Shown one piece after another: positions 35,772 through 44,475 of a stretch of 64,000 bases of DNA. The translations under genes and the position numbers were made by a program. Below the pieces are notes generated by a model. It did not search any database and was not told where the DNA came from. It saw nothing but the letters and a program-made list of their open reading frames with translations. Source of the DNA: Devosia indica (lineage in GTDB: Bacteria > Pseudomonadota > Alphaproteobacteria > Rhizobiales > Devosiaceae); NCBI RefSeq assembly GCF_003056405.1, contig NZ_PYVZ01000013.1, positions 1 to 64,000 of the forward strand, given 5' to 3'. Each line of letters begins with the position of its first letter. Position 1 is the stretch's first letter.

Positions 35772-36371
35772 ATGACCATTTCGCTTGAAAAAACGCGCGC
35801 TGGTGCCCATGGCGACCTGCGGGAAGGCCTTATCAGTGCGGGGCTGACCTTGCTCGCCCGTGATGGAGCATCGGGCCTCACCTTGCGCAAATGCGCCGCC
35901 CTGGCTGGCGTGTCACATGCCGCGCCAGCCCATCATTTTGATGGCCTGCCCGGCCTGCTCGACGCCATTGCTGCGCGAGGCTTCGAGATGTTTGCCGATG
36001 TCATGGAAGCCAGGGCGGCTGCAGCCCCGCAAGAGCCGCGGGCGCGGCTGGAGGCAATCTGCCTGGGCTATTTCGACTTCGCCCGCGACAACCCGGCCCT
36101 TTACGACCTGATGTTCCGCCAGATCTGGTCCTTGGCCGGTTCAAGTGAGGAGCTGGGCCGCTCGGGCGCCCGCGCCTACGCCGTGCTGGCCGATACCTGC
36201 GCCCCCTTCGTGCAAGAGGGGCAGGAGCCGGGCGTGGTGGAAACCCAGGTCTGGAGCCTTATCCACGGCTACGCCACGTTGGTACTGGTGGGCAAGTTGG
36301 GTCGCAACCGGGCCATTGCCTCGGTCACCGATGTTCTGGGCTTGCTGGGCGGTCTGGCGCTGGCGGATTAG
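35772..36371 (+). CDS. TetR-family transcriptional regulator
   Basis: A 199-residue repressor. The HTH occupies about residues 18-62 (LTLLARDGASGLTLRKCAALAGVSHAAPAHHF), followed by an all-helical ligand domain beginning GLLDAIAARGFEMF with a C-terminal WSLIHGYATLVLVGKLG segment as in TetR_C_33-type proteins. ATG 35772 is chosen; GTG 35763 is possible. It presumably binds the twin palindromes upstream, repressing itself and the DUF2306 gene. The stop overlaps the convergent TerB gene. Confidence 0.88.
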   Translation: MTISLEKTRAGAHGDLREGLISAGLTLLARDGASGLTLRKCAALAGVSHAAPAHHFDGLPGLLDAIAARGFEMFADVMEARAAAAPQEPRARLEAICLGYFDFARDNPALYDLMFRQIWSLAGSSEELGRSGARAYAVLADTCAPFVQEGQEPGVVETQVWSLIHGYATLVLVGKLGRNRAIASVTDVLGLLGGLALAD

Positions 36372-36781
36372 TCAGGCAGGCGCCGATGCCGGGCGCGCGC
36401 TGCCACTTCAATGGCGGCCGTGGTCAATCGGTCCAGGGACAGCGAGTCGCGTAGCATTTCGAGGAAGCGCAGTTCTTCCTGTTCCAGATGCAGGTCGACA
36501 GCAGTGACCTCAATGGCCACGGCATAGGCTGTGTCCTGCAGTTTTTCGGGCAGGGCGGCAATGGCATCCTCGATCACCCGGTCCAACCCGTTCGGCCCGT
36601 TGAGCTTGTCGGCACAGGCATTGGCCACTTCCTCGAGGCGCTCTGGGTCGAACCCTTCGAACACCGGCAGGCGGTCGATCAGTGCGGTGATGCGCGCCAG
36701 CTCTTTCTCCGTCATGGCGCTGTCGGACGACGCGGCCAGGATCATCAGGTGAATAAGGGCATCTTGAGCGGTGTTCATCAT
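36368..36781 (-). CDS. TerB-like (tellurite resistance type) protein
   Basis: A 137-residue all-helical protein of the TerB fold: [24 protein letters not shown] at the N-terminus, [30 protein letters not shown] in the middle. Acidic residues in the repeated DxxxxxxE pattern could bind metal, as proposed for TerB. The ATG pair at 36778-36781 is preceded by GGAAACGACG. Divergent from lysK. Whether it has any link with tellurite is unknown; stand-alone TerB proteins mostly lack an assigned role. Confidence 0.8.
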   Translation of the reverse strand: MMNTAQDALIHLMILAASSDSAMTEKELARITALIDRLPVFEGFDPERLEEVANACADKLNGPNGLDRVIEDAIAALPEKLQDTAYAVAIEVTAVDLHLEQEELRFLEMLRDSLSLDRLTTAAIEVAARARHRRLPD

Positions 36782-36925
36782 CGTCGTTTCCAATGGGCTC
36801 CGGCACCAAGAACTATGCGCTCCCAAAGGCCCACGCAACCACCTGCGACATTGACGTCCGCCCGGTTCCGGTGCATTGACCGGGCTCCGTCTTCTTCCGA
36901 CAAGATTTTGAAAGGCTGCCACCCA

Positions 36926-38572
36926 GTGTCGCCCGCCACTTTGCCCGCCCTTGACCCCGATTTCTTCGCGCCCGCGCAGACTGCGCGCGCATGGCCCTTC
37001 GAGGAAGCGCGCAAGCTGGTCAAACGGCTTGAAAAGTCGGGCAAGGGTGAAGCGCTGTTCGAGACCGGCTATGGTCCCTCGGGCCTTCCCCATATCGGCA
37101 CCTTTGGCGAAGTGGCCCGCACCACCATGGTGCGCACGGCCTTTCGGCTGCTCACGCGCGACGAGATCCCCACCCGGCTCATCTGCTTTTCCGACGATCT
37201 CGATGGCATGCGCAAGATCCCCGAGACCGTCCCCTCCAGGGAGGCGATGGAGCCGCATCTGCAAAAGCCGCTGACTTCGGTACCGGACCCCTGGACCAAC
37301 GAATTTGCCAGCTTCGGTGAGCACAATAACGCCATGCTGCGCCGGTTTCTGGACACTTTCGGCTTCGACTACGAATTCGCCAGTGCCACCGACTATTACA
37401 AGTCCGGAAAGTTCGACACCGTGCTGCTGCGCGCTGCCGAACGCTATGACGACATCATGAAGGTGATGTTGCCCACGCTCGGTGCCGAGCGCCAGGCAAC
37501 TTATTCGCCCTTCCTGCCGATCTCGCCAATATCGGGCCGTGTGCTTTACGTGCCGATGAAGGAGGTCAACGCCAAGGACGGCACCATCACCTTCGCCGAC
37601 GAGGACGGGCGCGATACCACCGTTCCGGTCACCGGCGGCCATGTGAAGCTGCAGTGGAAGCCCGATTTCGGCATGCGCTGGGCCGCGCTTGGCGTCGATT
37701 TCGAAATGTTCGGCAAGGATCACCAGACCAACCAGGTGATCTACGACAAGATCTGCTCGATCCTGGGAGGCACCCCGCCCGAGCACTATGTCTATGAGCT
37801 GTTCCTGGACGCCGAAGGCCAGAAGATCTCCAAGTCCAAGGGCAATGGCTTGACCATCGACGAGTGGCTGACCTATGCCCCGACCGAAAGCCTTGGGCTC
37901 TACATGTTCGGCAAGCCCCGCGTCGCCAAGCGCCTGCATTTCGACGTCATACCGCGCGCCGTGGACGAGTATTTCGCCCATGTCGCGTCCTACCAGAAGC
38001 AGGAGGCTGCCGCCCGCGTCGAGAACCCGGCCTTCCATGTCCACTATGGCAATGTGCCCAAGGTGGACATGCCGGTGACCTTTGGCCTGCTGCTCAACCT
38101 GGCGACGGCCTCGAACCCGGAAACCCCCGAAGTCATGTGGGGTTATATTTCGGCCTATGCGCCCGGTGTTTCGCCCAAGACGCATCCCCATCTCGATGCG
38201 CTGGTCGGCTATGCCATGCGCTATTTCCGCGATTTCGTGGAAAAGTCCTATCGCGCCCCGGATGATGTTGAACGGGCTGCACTCGAAGCGCTCTCGGCGT
38301 CTTTTGCTGAATTGCCGGCTGATGCCAGCAACGAAACCATCCAGAACGCGGCGCTCGACGTGGCGCGCAATATCGAGCGCTATCAGGATCACAGCAAAAA
38401 GAGCCCCACCGGCGGCCCCGGTGTCTCGGGCGATTTCTTCCAGATGCTCTATCAGGTTCTGATCGGTCAGGAACGCGGCCCACGCTTCGGCTCCTTTGCT
38501 GCGCTCTATGGCGTAGAGAACACGCGCAAGCTGATCGGCAAGGCATTGGCTGGCGAGCTGCTGGCAAACTGA
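36926..38572 (+). CDS. lysK: Lysyl-tRNA synthetase, class I
   Basis: Charges tRNA-Lys. The 548-residue protein has the class I signature PHIGT (HIGH-like) near residue 51 and KISKSKG (KMSKS-like) at about 299, and so belongs to the archaeal-type LysK family also found in alphaproteobacteria, not the class II LysS. I place the start at GTG 36926, 12 bases after AAAGG, because the conserved N-terminus begins there; the open frame upstream is not homologous. It appears intact. Confidence 0.92.
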   Translation: MSPATLPALDPDFFAPAQTARAWPFEEARKLVKRLEKSGKGEALFETGYGPSGLPHIGTFGEVARTTMVRTAFRLLTRDEIPTRLICFSDDLDGMRKIPETVPSREAMEPHLQKPLTSVPDPWTNEFASFGEHNNAMLRRFLDTFGFDYEFASATDYYKSGKFDTVLLRAAERYDDIMKVMLPTLGAERQATYSPFLPISPISGRVLYVPMKEVNAKDGTITFADEDGRDTTVPVTGGHVKLQWKPDFGMRWAALGVDFEMFGKDHQTNQVIYDKICSILGGTPPEHYVYELFLDAEGQKISKSKGNGLTIDEWLTYAPTESLGLYMFGKPRVAKRLHFDVIPRAVDEYFAHVASYQKQEAAARVENPAFHVHYGNVPKVDMPVTFGLLLNLATASNPETPEVMWGYISAYAPGVSPKTHPHLDALVGYAMRYFRDFVEKSYRAPDDVERAALEALSASFAELPADASNETIQNAALDVARNIERYQDHSKKSPTGGPGVSGDFFQMLYQVLIGQERGPRFGSFAALYGVENTRKLIGKALAGELLAN

Positions 38573-38577
38573 TCCGG

Positions 38578-38608
38578 CCGGTGGCGGGGATCACTCCCCC
38601 GCCACCGG
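38578..38608. terminator. Hairpin between lysK and the XRE gene
   Basis: CCGGTGGCGGGG (38578-38589) pairs perfectly with CCCCGCCACCGG (38597-38608), a 12-bp GC-rich stem in the convergent junction that overlaps the last codons of the XRE gene. A weak T-rich stretch follows on the plus strand. Probably a terminator for lysK. Confidence 0.6.
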
Positions 38609-38812
38609 TTCGTCTTCATAACTGAGAATATCGCCCGGCTGGCATCGCAGTTGTGCGCAGATTGCCGCCAGCGTTTCAAACCGCATGCCCTTGACCTTGC
38701 CCTGCTTGAGCAGGCTGAGATTGGCTTCGGTAATGCCGATCGCCTGCGCGAGGTCCTTGGACTTGACCCCACGCTGCGCCAGCATCACCGCCAGATTGAC
38801 CTTGATTGGCAT
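38591..38812 (-). CDS. Small XRE-family (Cro/CI) HTH regulator
   Basis: A 73-residue DNA-binding protein: MPIKVNLAVMLAQRGVKSKDLAQAIGITEANLSLLKQGK is the HTH, followed by RFETLAAICAQLRCQPGDIL. This short form (YozG-like) is often paired with DUF2975 membrane proteins, as here, where it follows the DUF2975 gene after 2 bases on the same strand. It may regulate the pair through the palindrome at 39430. Confidence 0.88.
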   Translation of the reverse strand: MPIKVNLAVMLAQRGVKSKDLAQAIGITEANLSLLKQGKVKGMRFETLAAICAQLRCQPGDILSYEDEPVAGE

Positions 38813-38814
38813 GG

Positions 38815-39381
38815 CTAGACGAACTGGCTGTTTTCTTCGGCCAGCAATGCAGCACGCTGCATGCTCCAGGTCGCAGCCAGGAACGCCCCGGCGAACAACA
38901 CGAATAGCGCTGTGTCACTGCCGAACTGGAGCACGAGCTGGCGGCTGCCCGCTGGCGCATCCCATGTGAGGAAAAGGCTGAGCAGGGCGGTAATCAATGG
39001 CTTGATCAAGGCGCTGGTGCCCACGCCAATGGCGAAGTCGCGCAGACCGGAAATGGCCCGGGCCGAGAACACCTCGCCGCCCGCGAAGGCCATGAATGTC
39101 TGGCGCACCCGTAGAATGCCCCAGACCAGCAACCCCATTGGGATAAAGCCCAGAATCGCTGCGCCCACACGCTTGCCCAGGTCCAGCTCCGCATGGATTG
39201 GCAGACCCGGCACGGCGCTGCCCCACACGCCATCGGAAACCACGCCCATCCAGAATCCCACAAGCCCGATCGGCAGCAGCGCGGCAACAGCGCCCGCTAT
39301 GATCGCCAATACATGAAAAAGCCGCTTCTCCTTTGGAGATGGCGGCACTGTAGGGTGCGTGGATAGGGTTTCCATCATCAT
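38815..39381 (-). CDS. DUF2975 family membrane protein
   Basis: A 188-residue integral membrane protein with four predicted helices: about residues 23-47, 72-92, 115-138 and 150-172. It fits DUF2975, a family of unknown function that commonly travels with a small XRE regulator, as here. Starts at 39381, 39378 or 39375 (three consecutive ATGs); GGAG precedes the first by four bases. Divergent from a small secreted protein gene. Confidence 0.8.
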   Translation of the reverse strand: MMMETLSTHPTVPPSPKEKRLFHVLAIIAGAVAALLPIGLVGFWMGVVSDGVWGSAVPGLPIHAELDLGKRVGAAILGFIPMGLLVWGILRVRQTFMAFAGGEVFSARAISGLRDFAIGVGTSALIKPLITALLSLFLTWDAPAGSRQLVLQFGSDTALFVLFAGAFLAATWSMQRAALLAEENSQFV

Positions 39382-39429
39382 CGGTCTCCAGTTTGTACAA
39401 CCAGAAATGACAGAAAAATTACTGTTTGA

Positions 39430-39445
39430 CAATAATAAATTATTG
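39430..39445. promoter_or_regulatory. Inverted repeat in the DUF2975 / small-protein divergent promoter
   Basis: CAATAAT-AA-ATTATTG, with perfect 7-bp arms, overlaps a TTGACA (39426-39431). It is AT-rich against a GC-rich background and is the best candidate operator for the XRE regulator encoded downstream. Confidence 0.45.
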
Positions 39446-39485
39446 CAGCACGAAATGATGCCGTCCGCAAACGGAGATCGACACG

Positions 39486-39866
39486 ATGACATGCAAACGA
39501 CACATCCTGCTCGCAGCTGCACTGATACTGGCCATTTTGCCCTTGCCGGCTCAGGCTCAGCAGAGTTCGGGAAACATCACCATTGCCCAGGTGATGGATG
39601 CCATGGACAACGCGCCGCGCCACGATCACGCCCGGCAGGTTCTCACCGCCTACCTTTCGGGTATTGGAGAAACCACCGGTGTCTTGTTCAGGCAGGCGCG
39701 GGACAGCGGCCTGGCGCCCTCGGGCTGCGCAGGGTCGATGAGCCTGAGTTGGGATGGCGTCGCCAGCGCCCTCAGGGCCGGGGCCCCCGATGTCAGTGAA
39801 TGGCAGACGACACCAGCGACACCGATCATCGTCGCCGACATGCTGGCACGGGCAGGGTGCGACTAG
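39486..39866 (+). CDS. Small exported hypothetical protein (possibly Rap1a/Tai-like)
   Basis: A 126-residue protein with a convincing signal peptide (residues 1-24, ending AQAQQ). The mature part has HARQVLTAYLSGIGETTGV, faintly like Rap1a/Tai immunity-type proteins, and two Cys (in APSGCAGS and ARAGCD) that could form a disulfide. GGAG lies 16 bases upstream of the ATG. It has no obvious partner. Function unknown. Confidence 0.65.
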   Translation: MTCKRHILLAAALILAILPLPAQAQQSSGNITIAQVMDAMDNAPRHDHARQVLTAYLSGIGETTGVLFRQARDSGLAPSGCAGSMSLSWDGVASALRAGAPDVSEWQTTPATPIIVADMLARAGCD

Positions 39867-39876
39867 CCAAGTCCGC

Positions 39877-40329
39877 TCATGCGCCGAGCAGCTTCCTGAA
39901 AAACACCACGCGCTGGGTTTCTTCGAAGCCGAGCGCGTGGTGCATCTTGAGGCTGGCCATGTTGTCGGGCGCTGCGTCCGACCCCAGTTCGGAAACCCCC
40001 GAGGCCCGGGCCCAATCTTCCACCGCCGCCACCAATGCCTTGGCGACGCCGCGCCCCCGCGCTTCCGGCACCACGTAAATACCCTCGAGAAAAGCCACCG
40101 GCGTCGTCTGGCAGCCATTCACATAGTCGCGCCGCAGGCTGGCTTCGGCGAACCCAAGCGCATGTCCGCTCCCATCTCTGGCGATCAGATTGACTGTATC
40201 GCCAGCGTCGGCCAGCAACCGGTTGATATCATCGGCATGCGTGCCGCCATCACCGCCGCCCGGCCACAAGTCAGAGCGCATGGCGATCCAGTCTGGCGCA
40301 TCGTCCGGCGCCGCAACGGCAATCTTCAC
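39877..40329 (-). CDS. GNAT acetyltransferase, AAC(6')-like
   Basis: A 150-residue GNAT. The acetyl-CoA site is FLEGIYVVPEARGRGVAKALV (residues about 75-95). The N-terminal DWIAMRSDLWPGG and the C-terminal SDAAPDNMASLKMHHALGFEETQRVVFFRK resemble chromosomal aminoglycoside 6'-N-acetyltransferases. Whether it modifies drugs or a native amine is unknown. The GTG start at 40329 has GAGGAGG nine bases upstream. It is the third gene after the S24 repressor and the 40358 gene on the same strand. Confidence 0.82.
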   Translation of the reverse strand: MKIAVAAPDDAPDWIAMRSDLWPGGGDGGTHADDINRLLADAGDTVNLIARDGSGHALGFAEASLRRDYVNGCQTTPVAFLEGIYVVPEARGRGVAKALVAAVEDWARASGVSELGSDAAPDNMASLKMHHALGFEETQRVVFFRKLLGA

Positions 40330-40357
40330 TCGCGCCTCCTCGCCTGCATTGGTCCCA

Positions 40358-40810
40358 TCACACCGGCCGGTAGACGTGATCGACGAAGCGCTTCCAGCCA
40401 GCCTTGTTGCGGCTTTCCACGGCCCACATGATAGCGTCTCCCGGTCCAGGCCAATAGACCTGCCGGGCACGGCCCATGTCCATATCGGCTTCAAAGCAGA
40501 TGGCGTCCGGGGCGATCTCGGGCGCTGCGCTCAACCAGCCTTCGGACCGTTTGCCATCCGACGTGAACGACCAGAACCGCACGACGCCGTCCTTGTCGGC
40601 ACCGAACAGGCATTTTTCCTGATAGGTCTTGCCTGCGCCCAGCGACCAGTCGGCAATCAGCTCGACATATTTGCCGCCAAGCACCTTGTCGAATGTCCTT
40701 GTGCAACTGAAGCGCTCCGCGCCAGCGCCGCCCTCATGGTGCCATTGGCCCAGCAGCGGGTTGAGAAAGCCCAGCTTGCCGCGGCCCGTAGTCCAGCGTG
40801 TTTCGCTCAT
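40358..40810 (-). CDS. Hypothetical protein (DUF1579-like, lipocalin-type)
   Basis: A 150-residue protein without signal peptide. LGFLNPLLGQWHHEGG near the N-terminus, then FSCTRTFDKVLGGKYVELIADW and FWSFTSDGKRSEGWL, suggest a small beta-barrel like DUF1579 or nitrobindin-type folds. The assignment is tentative. The ATG at 40810 lies 8 bases after the S24 repressor stop, so the two are one operon with the GNAT. Confidence 0.6.
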   Translation of the reverse strand: MSETRWTTGRGKLGFLNPLLGQWHHEGGAGAERFSCTRTFDKVLGGKYVELIADWSLGAGKTYQEKCLFGADKDGVVRFWSFTSDGKRSEGWLSAAPEIAPDAICFEADMDMGRARQVYWPGPGDAIMWAVESRNKAGWKRFVDHVYRPV

Positions 40811-40818
40811 CGGCGCAC

Positions 40819-41469
40819 CTACTGGCTCGCCCAGATGATCCGGGCCATCCATTCGATATCGACGATGTCGAAGATGCGCGGCTCATAGGCCGGATTGACC
40901 GAATGCAGTTCGATTTGCCGCGCGCTCTGGCGATGGAGGATCTTGGCCATCACCTCCCCCTCTCGCGTCTTGACCACCACACGGTCGCCACGCCGCACCT
41001 GCTCGGTGGGGGACACCACGATCCTGTCGCCCTCGCGATACAGCGGCTCCATGCTGTCGCCGGAAATCTCCAGCGCATAAATGCCGTCCTCATCGGGCGT
41101 GGGCAGTGCCACCTCGTCCCAGCCATGCCCCGCCGGATGCCCCGCACTGTCGAAAAAGCCACCATGGCCGGCCTGCGCCAGACCCAGCAGTGGAATATTG
41201 CGCAGATCCGGCTCGGCAAACCCGCTCGGCATCGCCATATAGGCGCCGGTGCCGGAGAGGAAACTGTCAAAGCTCTCCCCGGTGGCTTCCAGGATCTTCG
41301 AAATGCTCTCGGTCGAGGGCCAGCGCTCACGCCCGTCCTTGCTCACCCGCTTGGAGACATTGAATGCCGTTGCGTCCAGCCCGGCCAGCTTCGCCAGCGC
41401 AGACACGGAAACACCCTGCCGGCGCGCCAGCGCGTCGATACCATCCCAGATGGCGCGGTGTGAAAGCAT
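40819..41469 (-). CDS. S24 LexA/CI-like repressor-peptidase
   Basis: A 216-residue regulator with an N-terminal XRE-like HTH (residues 8-60, VSVSALAKLAGLDATAFNVSKR) and a C-terminal S24 peptidase domain. The catalytic dyad is Ser139 in SGDSMEPLYREGD and Lys167 in VVVKTREG. An Ala-Gly site, Ala100-Gly101 in LGLAQAGHGG, fits self-cleavage of LexA/CI type. It leads a three-gene operon with the 40358 and GNAT genes. It is probably a stress-responsive repressor; whether RecA triggers it is unknown. Confidence 0.88.
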   Translation of the reverse strand: MLSHRAIWDGIDALARRQGVSVSALAKLAGLDATAFNVSKRVSKDGRERWPSTESISKILEATGESFDSFLSGTGAYMAMPSGFAEPDLRNIPLLGLAQAGHGGFFDSAGHPAGHGWDEVALPTPDEDGIYALEISGDSMEPLYREGDRIVVSPTEQVRRGDRVVVKTREGEVMAKILHRQSARQIELHSVNPAYEPRIFDIVDIEWMARIIWASQ

Positions 41470-41587
41470 GGCAAGGAAATCAGTCTTATAACGGAAAACA
41501 ATCCTATACTAGGCACGCGCATTCACCTTGTAAAGAGGGCGCGTCCGCATTACCCCGACATCCAGATCGCCCTGCCTCGAGGTGCCC

Positions 41588-41947
41588 ATGCCGCATTCGC
41601 CTGACCTGATCTACAAGATTGCCACCCGCGCCAGCTTTGCCCAGGCCCGCGAGGCCGGCCACTATGCGGGCATGCTGATCGATGCAGCCGATGGCTACAT
41701 GCATTTCTCCACCGCCGCGCAACTGTCCGAAACCCTGCGCCTGCATTTCAAAGGCGAGGCAGATCTGGTTCTGCTGGCCGTGCGCAGTGCTGATCTTGGC
41801 GAAAACCTGGTTTGGGAACCATCCCGCGGCGGGCAGCTCTTTCCCCACCTCTATGGCGGGCCGCTCGATCTCGCCAGTGTTGCCTGGGAAGCGTCCATCA
41901 GCGTCGATGCGAATGGAAACTGCGCGCTGCCGGAGGCCGTCCGATGA
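41588..41947 (+). CDS. DUF952 family protein
   Basis: A 119-residue cytosolic protein fitting DUF952: LIYKIATRASFAQAREAGHYAG, DGYMHFSTAAQLSETL, and HLYGGPLDLASV. The family has an ADP-ribosyltransferase-like fold of unknown role. The ATG at 41588 follows GAGGTGCCC; GTG 41582 is an alternative. It overlaps pyrD as ATGA, a commonly seen DUF952-pyrD pairing in alphaproteobacteria. Confidence 0.85.
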   Translation: MPHSPDLIYKIATRASFAQAREAGHYAGMLIDAADGYMHFSTAAQLSETLRLHFKGEADLVLLAVRSADLGENLVWEPSRGGQLFPHLYGGPLDLASVAWEASISVDANGNCALPEAVR

Positions 41948-43050
41948 TCTTTTCTGCATTCTCGCCGCTGCTGCGCAATGCCGGCCTTGCCAATCTGACG
42001 CGCGATGCGTTGCTGCGCATGGACCCCGAAACCGCACATGGTGCAACCATCACCGCGCTGCGCATGGGCTTTGCCCCGCAACAGGAACATGCCGATCCGC
42101 CCGAGTTGGCCACAACTCTATGCGGCATCGAGCTGAAAAATCCCGTCGGCATGGCGGCCGGCTTTGACAAGAACGCCGAAGTGCCGCGCCCCCTGGCGCT
42201 AATGGGCTTTGGCATGGTCGAGATCGGCACGGTGACGCCGCGCCCCCAGTCGGGCAATGCCAGGCCGCGCCTGTTCCGCGTCGGTGCCGCCGAGGGTGTC
42301 ATCAACCGCATGGGTTTCAATAATGAAGGCCACGAGGCCGTTTTTGCGCGGCTCAAGGGGCTGCGCGTGCCCGGAGCACTCGGCGTCAATATCGGCGCCA
42401 ACAAGGACAGCGAGGATTTTGTCGCCGACTATGTGCTGGGCGTGCAGCGCTTTGCCGATCTGGCTGATTACCTCACCGTCAACATTTCTTCACCCAATAC
42501 GCCGGGGCTGAGAAACCTGCAGACTGACGAGGCCTTACGCCGCCTCTTGGGCGAAGTGCTTGCCGCCCGCGCCAAGGCAAAGACCCGCGTACCGGTGCTG
42601 CTCAAGATTGCGCCCGATCTTGACGAGGCCGGCATGGACGCCATTGCCCGGGTCATCCTCGACACCGATCTCGACGGGCTGATCGTTTCCAACACCACCA
42701 TTTCCCGCGATCCCGTCGCAGGCATGGAACATGCCGAGGAAACCGGCGGCCTCTCCGGCAAGCCGCTCTTCGCCCTCTCGACCCAGCGCCTCGCCCAAAT
42801 GCGCCAGCGCGTCGGGGCGCTGCCCATCGTCGGTGTCGGTGGCATTCATTCGCCGCAATCAGCGCTGGCCAAGCTCGAAGCGGGCGCCAATGCCATCCAG
42901 CTCTATTCGGCGCTGGTCTTTGGCGGCCTCGATCTGCTTGAGCGCATCAAGCGCGGCCTCGTCGCTGGTGTGCGCTCCGCTGGCAAGAAGAACATTGCCG
43001 AACTGGTGGGAACGCGGACGGACGAATGGAGCTCAGGCCGGGCTGAATAG
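41944..43050 (+). CDS. pyrD: Dihydroorotate dehydrogenase (quinone), class 2
   Basis: FMN enzyme of pyrimidine synthesis that oxidises dihydroorotate with quinone at the inner membrane. The 368 residues include the N-terminal helical membrane-binding extension of class 2, VGMAAGFDKNAEVP, GTVTPRPQSGN, and the catalytic Ser in VNISSPNTPGLR, followed by LLKIAPDLDE and IVSNTT. The start overlaps the DUF952 stop. The end overlaps the convergent MATE gene by 18 bases. Confidence 0.95.
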   Translation: MIFSAFSPLLRNAGLANLTRDALLRMDPETAHGATITALRMGFAPQQEHADPPELATTLCGIELKNPVGMAAGFDKNAEVPRPLALMGFGMVEIGTVTPRPQSGNARPRLFRVGAAEGVINRMGFNNEGHEAVFARLKGLRVPGALGVNIGANKDSEDFVADYVLGVQRFADLADYLTVNISSPNTPGLRNLQTDEALRRLLGEVLAARAKAKTRVPVLLKIAPDLDEAGMDAIARVILDTDLDGLIVSNTTISRDPVAGMEHAEETGGLSGKPLFALSTQRLAQMRQRVGALPIVGVGGIHSPQSALAKLEAGANAIQLYSALVFGGLDLLERIKRGLVAGVRSAGKKNIAELVGTRTDEWSSGRAE

Positions 43051-44376
43051 CCCGGCTTTCTTGCGCTCCAGCGCCCACCAGTAAATCGCCCCGCGCGCCA
43101 GAAACCAGCTATGCATGGCGACCCACAGTCCCCAATTGCCCCAGTCGCGCAGCACCAGCGCCACACCGACAAACACCACCAGCGACGCAATCATGCCATT
43201 GCGCATCACCACATTCTGCGTCGTGCCGATCAGAATGCCGTCATAGACAAAAGCCGGCATGAAGCTGAGCGCACACAGGGCGGCCACCGGCAGGAAAGTC
43301 AGCGCCTGTGCCCGCACCTCTGCATTTGTGGTCATGAAATTGATGACCCACGGTCCGCCCAGATACCAGGCCGCGCCCAGTCCGAGCGCAATGACCAGCC
43401 CCCAGATCATCGATAGGCGATAGGCCTGGTCATAGGCGGGCCGCCAATTTGCCCCCACCGCCTTGCCGGTCAATTGCTCGGCAGCTTGCGCAATGCCATC
43501 AAGGAAAAAGCCGACCACCATCAACAGGTTCAACAATACGGCATTGGCCGCCAGGGATACTTCGCCCATGCGCGAGCCCTGCGCAGCAAACCAGGCATAG
43601 GCGCCCATCAGCGCCATGGAGCGGATCATCAGGTCCCGGCTGAGCCCGAACATGCGACCGATTGCGACTGTATCGCCCATCTCGCCCGGTGCAATGCGGG
43701 ATAGTAGGCTCGCTATGCCGCCATAGTGCCGCACCAGAATGGCGAGGCCCATCAAGGCCGCCACTACCTGCCCCAGTACCGTGCCCATCGCCGCGCCGGC
43801 CACGCCCCAGCCCAGGCCATAGACGAACACGATGCTGCACACGATGTTGATGCCATGCAGCATCAACTGGAGCAGCATGCCGGTGCGTGCCGCCGCCCGG
43901 CCATAGAACCACCCCAACAGCGCATAGTTGACCAGCGAGAATGGCGCCGACCAGATCCGCACATGGTAATACTCCGCCAACGCATCGGCCACGCCCGGAT
44001 CGGGCGCCAGCAGCGCCCCCGCAGCCCAGAGGATCGGCCCGGCCAATAGCAACAGGCCAACACCAATGCCCAACCCCAGGATCAGGGCCCGCGCCACGTG
44101 CAGCAGTCCGTCGCGTGGATCGCGTGCGCCCACCGATTGCGCCACCAGCCCCGCCGTGCCGATGCGCAGGAAATAGGCCATTGAGAACACGAAATCGAAC
44201 ACCAGAGCGCCCAGCACCAGCCCGCCCAGCAGCGCCGCATCGCCCAGGCGCCCGACGACGGTAATGTCCACTAACCCCACTACCGGTTCGGTGATGAAGG
44301 CAATCGAAGCAGGCAGGGCAATGGACCAGACGTCGCGGCTGCGCACGTCAAAGGGGAACTGCGGTCGGGTGGTCAT
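43033..44376 (-). CDS. MATE family efflux transporter
   Basis: A 447-residue multidrug/toxin exporter with about 12 predicted helices in two repeats. DVWSIALPASIAFITEPVVGLVDITVVGRLGD at the N-terminus is the MATE pattern (DinF-like branch), with the SLVNYALLGWFYGRA segment in the first half. It uses ion gradients to expel cations or drugs; the substrate is unknown. Its stop lies inside the 3' end of pyrD (tail-to-tail overlap of 18 bases). Confidence 0.9.
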   Translation of the reverse strand: MTTRPQFPFDVRSRDVWSIALPASIAFITEPVVGLVDITVVGRLGDAALLGGLVLGALVFDFVFSMAYFLRIGTAGLVAQSVGARDPRDGLLHVARALILGLGIGVGLLLLAGPILWAAGALLAPDPGVADALAEYYHVRIWSAPFSLVNYALLGWFYGRAAARTGMLLQLMLHGINIVCSIVFVYGLGWGVAGAAMGTVLGQVVAALMGLAILVRHYGGIASLLSRIAPGEMGDTVAIGRMFGLSRDLMIRSMALMGAYAWFAAQGSRMGEVSLAANAVLLNLLMVVGFFLDGIAQAAEQLTGKAVGANWRPAYDQAYRLSMIWGLVIALGLGAAWYLGGPWVINFMTTNAEVRAQALTFLPVAALCALSFMPAFVYDGILIGTTQNVVMRNGMIASLVVFVGVALVLRDWGNWGLWVAMHSWFLARGAIYWWALERKKAGLFSPA

Positions 44377-44475
44377 CGGATGGACTCAGGGGAACGACAC
44401 TCAGTTCATAGCATTCCGGCAGGCCAAGAAAAGCCCGACATGTTCCGACTTGCCTGGCAGCCCTACGCGCACCGC

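Noticed and set aside
36782..38392. Upstream extension of the TerB-like frame, antisense to lysK
   Set aside because: Only the last 137 codons match TerB and have a ribosome binding site; the upstream part mirrors lysK codons.
39877..40494. Longer 205-codon version of the GNAT gene
   Set aside because: The extra N-terminal residues run antisense-like into the next gene and have no GNAT similarity, whereas GTG 40329 has a strong GAGGAGG site.
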